From NCBI GenBank assembly GCA_003645255.1, contig QNES01000005.1:1-58983 (forward strand): DNA of 58,983 nucleotides, given 5' to 3'. The first letter of the stretch is position 1. Each line of letters opens with the position of its first letter. Shown in pieces: positions 56,606-58,983 of the stretch. A program made the translations under genes and the position numbers. The notes beneath the pieces were generated by a model, which was not told where the DNA came from, made no database searches, and saw only the letters and a program-made list of their open reading frames with translations. This stretch comes from Gammaproteobacteria bacterium (GTDB lineage Bacteria; Pseudomonadota; Gammaproteobacteria; Beggiatoales; Beggiatoaceae).

Positions 56606-58291
56606 GTGCTGCATTATTTACAAATTGAAAATTTTGCGATTGTTGAACAGTTGAACTTGCACCTAAATAATGGACTGACCATTATTACTGGTGAAACCGG
56701 GGCTGGCAAATCTATTTTAATTGATGCGCTTAGCCTGGTATTAGGTGAAAGAGCTGATAGCAGTGTTGTGCGACAAGGTAGTGAAACGGCACAGGTGAAC
56801 GCGGTTTTTACTTTACCCCCCGCTGCAATGATGTGGTTAGAACAAAAAGATTTGAGAGGTGGAAATGAATGTCTCGTGCGCCGCGTGATTAATCATAATG
56901 GGCGTTCGCGAGGTTATATTAATGATCAACCGGTATCGGTGCAAACTTTACGTCAATTAGGTGAGTTTTTAATAGATATTCATGGACAACACGCGCATCA
57001 ATCTTTACTCAAATCTGATGTACAGCGTCAGTTACTTGATGATATAAGCCCCGCTCAGAATGTCTTAAAACGGGTGACTCAAATTTATCAACGTTGGAAG
57101 TCCCTAAAAACGGATTTAGATGATTTGGGTGGTGAAGATCGTGAAGCGAAAATGGCTTTTTTACGTTACCAGATGCAGGAACTTGAAGAATTTGAATTAA
57201 CAACAGAAGCACTTGCTGACTTGGAAAACGAATATCGCCGCCTGGCTAATGCACAAAAATTATTAGAAAATAGCCAACAAGCATTGGGATTACTTGATAA
57301 TGAAGAGTCAGGTTCAACGCTTTTTGCTCTTAATCATGCCAATAATCTTTTGGAAGAGGTGCAACAACATGATACTCAACTTTCAAACATCACCACATTA
57401 TTAGAAAGTGCTATTATTCAAACGCAAGAAGCGGTGAGAGAATTGCGCCATTATTTGCATCATTTGGATATTGACGCAGCACGTTTATATGAGTTTCAAC
57501 AACAGATGTCTCTGCTTCAAGACCTCGCTCGTAAGCACCGAGTTCGTTTTGTTGAATTACCTGCTCATTTTGAGGATTTGAGTCAGCAATTGAATGAATT
57601 GGAAAATTATGAGGAAAATGCTAACCGCCTCGAAGCAGAACTCAGTGATAGCCTGCAAGCTTATCGTGTGGCGGCTGAGGAATTGCATCAACAACGTCTC
57701 AAAACCGCACAACAATTAAGTGAGAAAATGACGGCTGAAATGCATAAACTGGGCATGCCAGGGGGATATTTAGTCATTACTGTTAATGCTGATGAAGAGG
57801 CTCCTCCAGCAGCAATGGGGAGTGATATGATTGAATTTTTAGTGACGACTAATCCTGGTCATGCACCCAAGCCACTGCAAAAAGTCGCTTCCGGTGGTGA
57901 ATTATCACGGATTAGTTTAGCAATACAAGTAGTTACTGCCCAAAGTAGCGGTGTACCCATTTTGGTATTTGATGAAGTAGATGTCGGCATTGGGGGTGGC
58001 GTTGCTGAAATTGTAGGAGAATCATTGAGCCATTTAGGGCAAAAACGCCAAGTACTATGCATTACACATTTGCCACAAGTTGCTTCTCAAGGTGATCATC
58101 ATTTACAAGTAAACAAAACGTTTCACCAAGAAAATACCCATGCTCATATTATTGCCCTAAATAGCCAACAACGTGTTGAAGAAATTGCGCGTATGTTAGG
58201 TGGTGTGGAAATGACTTCACAAAGCTTAGCACATGCCCAAGAAATGTTACAACGCAGTCAATCAAAAATCAATGAATGGAAAAACTCTTAG
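56606..58291 (+). CDS. recN: DNA repair protein RecN
   Basis: A 561-residue SMC-like ATPase for double-strand break repair. Walker A ITGETGAGKSILIDAL near residue 28, long coiled coils (about 150-370), signature VASGGELSRISLAI near 427 and Walker B ILVFDEVDVGIGG near 455. GTG at 56606 is chosen because the conserved LHYLQIENFAIVE starts there. It overlaps the next gene by 16 bp. An LexA box is not evident upstream. Confidence 0.95.
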   Translation: MLHYLQIENFAIVEQLNLHLNNGLTIITGETGAGKSILIDALSLVLGERADSSVVRQGSETAQVNAVFTLPPAAMMWLEQKDLRGGNECLVRRVINHNGRSRGYINDQPVSVQTLRQLGEFLIDIHGQHAHQSLLKSDVQRQLLDDISPAQNVLKRVTQIYQRWKSLKTDLDDLGGEDREAKMAFLRYQMQELEEFELTTEALADLENEYRRLANAQKLLENSQQALGLLDNEESGSTLFALNHANNLLEEVQQHDTQLSNITTLLESAIIQTQEAVRELRHYLHHLDIDAARLYEFQQQMSLLQDLARKHRVRFVELPAHFEDLSQQLNELENYEENANRLEAELSDSLQAYRVAAEELHQQRLKTAQQLSEKMTAEMHKLGMPGGYLVITVNADEEAPPAAMGSDMIEFLVTTNPGHAPKPLQKVASGGELSRISLAIQVVTAQSSGVPILVFDEVDVGIGGGVAEIVGESLSHLGQKRQVLCITHLPQVASQGDHHLQVNKTFHQENTHAHIIALNSQQRVEEIARMLGGVEMTSQSLAHAQEMLQRSQSKINEWKNS

Positions 58292-58869
58292 AAACTATCA
58301 AGATAGTAGGCGGGGTTGCACCGTTTTTAGCCTTTCACAATGAACGCTTAAATCATAGTCGACAAACGCTATTTAATGCTAAAAATAAAATTGATCTGAA
58401 AGATTTTATTCAAGCACCAAAACAAAATGAAATCTATAGGTGTAGAATTATTTATTCTGATAGAATAGAAGCAATTGAATATTGCCCCTTTCAGGTTCGA
58501 ACATTTAAAACTTTCAAAATTGTAGAAAATGATAATATTACTTATCCTTTTAAATACTTTGAGCGAACTCTTTTAAATCATTTAATGCAATTTAAAGGGC
58601 AAGCTGATGATATTTTAATTGTCAAAAAGGGTTTGGTAACAGATACTTCTATTGCTAATGTTGCTTTTTGGATTCAAGATAAATGGCTCACACCTTTAAC
58701 CCCCTTATTAAAAGGTACAACACGAGAACGATTCTTAAAAGGTAACAAAATAGTTGCTGCACGTATTTGCTTAGAAGATTTAAAAAATGCTTCTAAAATG
58801 GCAATAATGAATGCTTTGATTGGTTTCTATCTGATAGATGATTTTGAACTCATCTTGGATGAAAACTAA
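58276..58869 (+). CDS. Class IV aminotransferase / aminodeoxychorismate lyase-like protein
   Basis: A 197-residue PLP enzyme of fold type IV, shorter than most (about 270). The opening LLETIKIVGGVAPFLAFHNERLNHSR matches the family start, the lysine in YPFKYFERTLLN near residue 95 is the likely PLP anchor, and DDILIVKKGLVTDTSIANVAFW then PLLKGTTRERFL are the conserved cofactor and substrate segments. Possible roles are 4-aminobenzoate formation (PabC-like) or amino acid transamination. Coupled to recN by overlap. Confidence 0.8.
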   Translation: MEKLLETIKIVGGVAPFLAFHNERLNHSRQTLFNAKNKIDLKDFIQAPKQNEIYRCRIIYSDRIEAIEYCPFQVRTFKTFKIVENDNITYPFKYFERTLLNHLMQFKGQADDILIVKKGLVTDTSIANVAFWIQDKWLTPLTPLLKGTTRERFLKGNKIVAARICLEDLKNASKMAIMNALIGFYLIDDFELILDEN

Positions 58870-58933
58870 TGATTCTGATATATACTCAACGTGGGAACAA
58901 ACTTTTGCCTGAAAAACTTTTTTCAATGAGGCA

Positions 58934-58961
58934 GGTGGGCAAAAAAAAGACTTTGCCCACC
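58934..58961. terminator. GGTGGGCAAA hairpin
   Basis: A 10-bp perfect stem with an 8-nt A-rich loop, 65 bp after the aminotransferase gene. No T-run. The stem resembles a widespread GGTGGGCA/TGCCCACC repeat. An ATG at the very end of the window (58981) could begin a further gene. Confidence 0.5.
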
Positions 58962-58983
58962 CTACATAAAAGTTTAAATTATG

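Overview
The window looks like chromosome from a sulfur-oxidising gammaproteobacterium of the Beggiatoaceae / Thiotrichales (Beggiatoa, Thioploca or Thiomargarita type). Three things point there. The housekeeping blocks have gammaproteobacterial order: tyrA-aroA-cmk-rpsA-ihfB-lapB-pyrF, kdsC-lptC-lptA-lptB-rpoN-hpf-ptsN, hrcA-grpE-dnaK-dnaJ-dapB and nadK-recN. The DNA is AT-rich. Tandem heptamers of the TAACTGA type sit directly in front of many start codons, a habit reported for marine Beggiatoaceae. The assignment is an inference; no rRNA is present.

Region 1 (1-8.1 kb) is a type I-D CRISPR-Cas locus on the + strand: the 3' part of cas10d (csc3), csc2 (cas7), csc1 (cas5), the helicase cas3', an N-terminally deleted cas1, an intact cas2, a leader, and an array of 30 identical 28-nt repeats with 29 spacers. 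No cas4 or cas6 lies in the window. An internal start with its own ribosome binding site inside cas10d fits the separate small subunit Cas11d. A 144-bp foldback element with perfect 23-bp ends separates cas10d from csc2, and a short piece of similar sequence lies at the cas1 deletion scar.

Region 2 (8.1-29.7 kb) holds mainly core genes: a DUF502 membrane protein, bamB, yfgM and hisS on the minus strand, then on the plus strand a membrane lipoprotein, pheS (without pheT), two Sel1-repeat proteins, tyrA, aroA, an FmdB-like protein, cmk, rpsA, ihfB, lapB, pyrF, typA and parE.

Region 3 (29.7-41 kb, minus strand) runs from kdsC through the Lpt lipopolysaccharide exporter genes, rpoN, hpf, ptsN, hprK and queF to a membrane protein ending in a DUF2511 domain. 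An orphan dndD-dndE pair (DNA phosphorothioation genes without dndA, B or C) sits next to kdsC. Region 4 (41-48.5 kb) has a lone complex I-like proton channel subunit, a chemotaxis cluster (cheR, cheD, cheB, a cysteine-repeat secreted protein, a decayed fragment, cheY) and a divergent panC-like gene with a small unknown gene. Region 5 (48.5 kb to the end) has dapB and the DnaK chaperone operon with its repressor gene hrcA, then nadK, recN and a class IV aminotransferase.

The intergenic DNA is crowded with short dispersed structures: heptamer arrays, perfect hairpins present in two to four copies, and 95-145 bp foldback (MITE-like) elements. The most noteworthy points are the damaged adaptation module of the I-D system beside a uniform array, the probable internal Cas11d start, the heptamer arrays that supply both stop codons and leader sequence at gene junctions, the orphan dndDE pair whose last codons coincide with the end of a dispersed repeat, and the secreted repeat protein inside the chemotaxis cluster.
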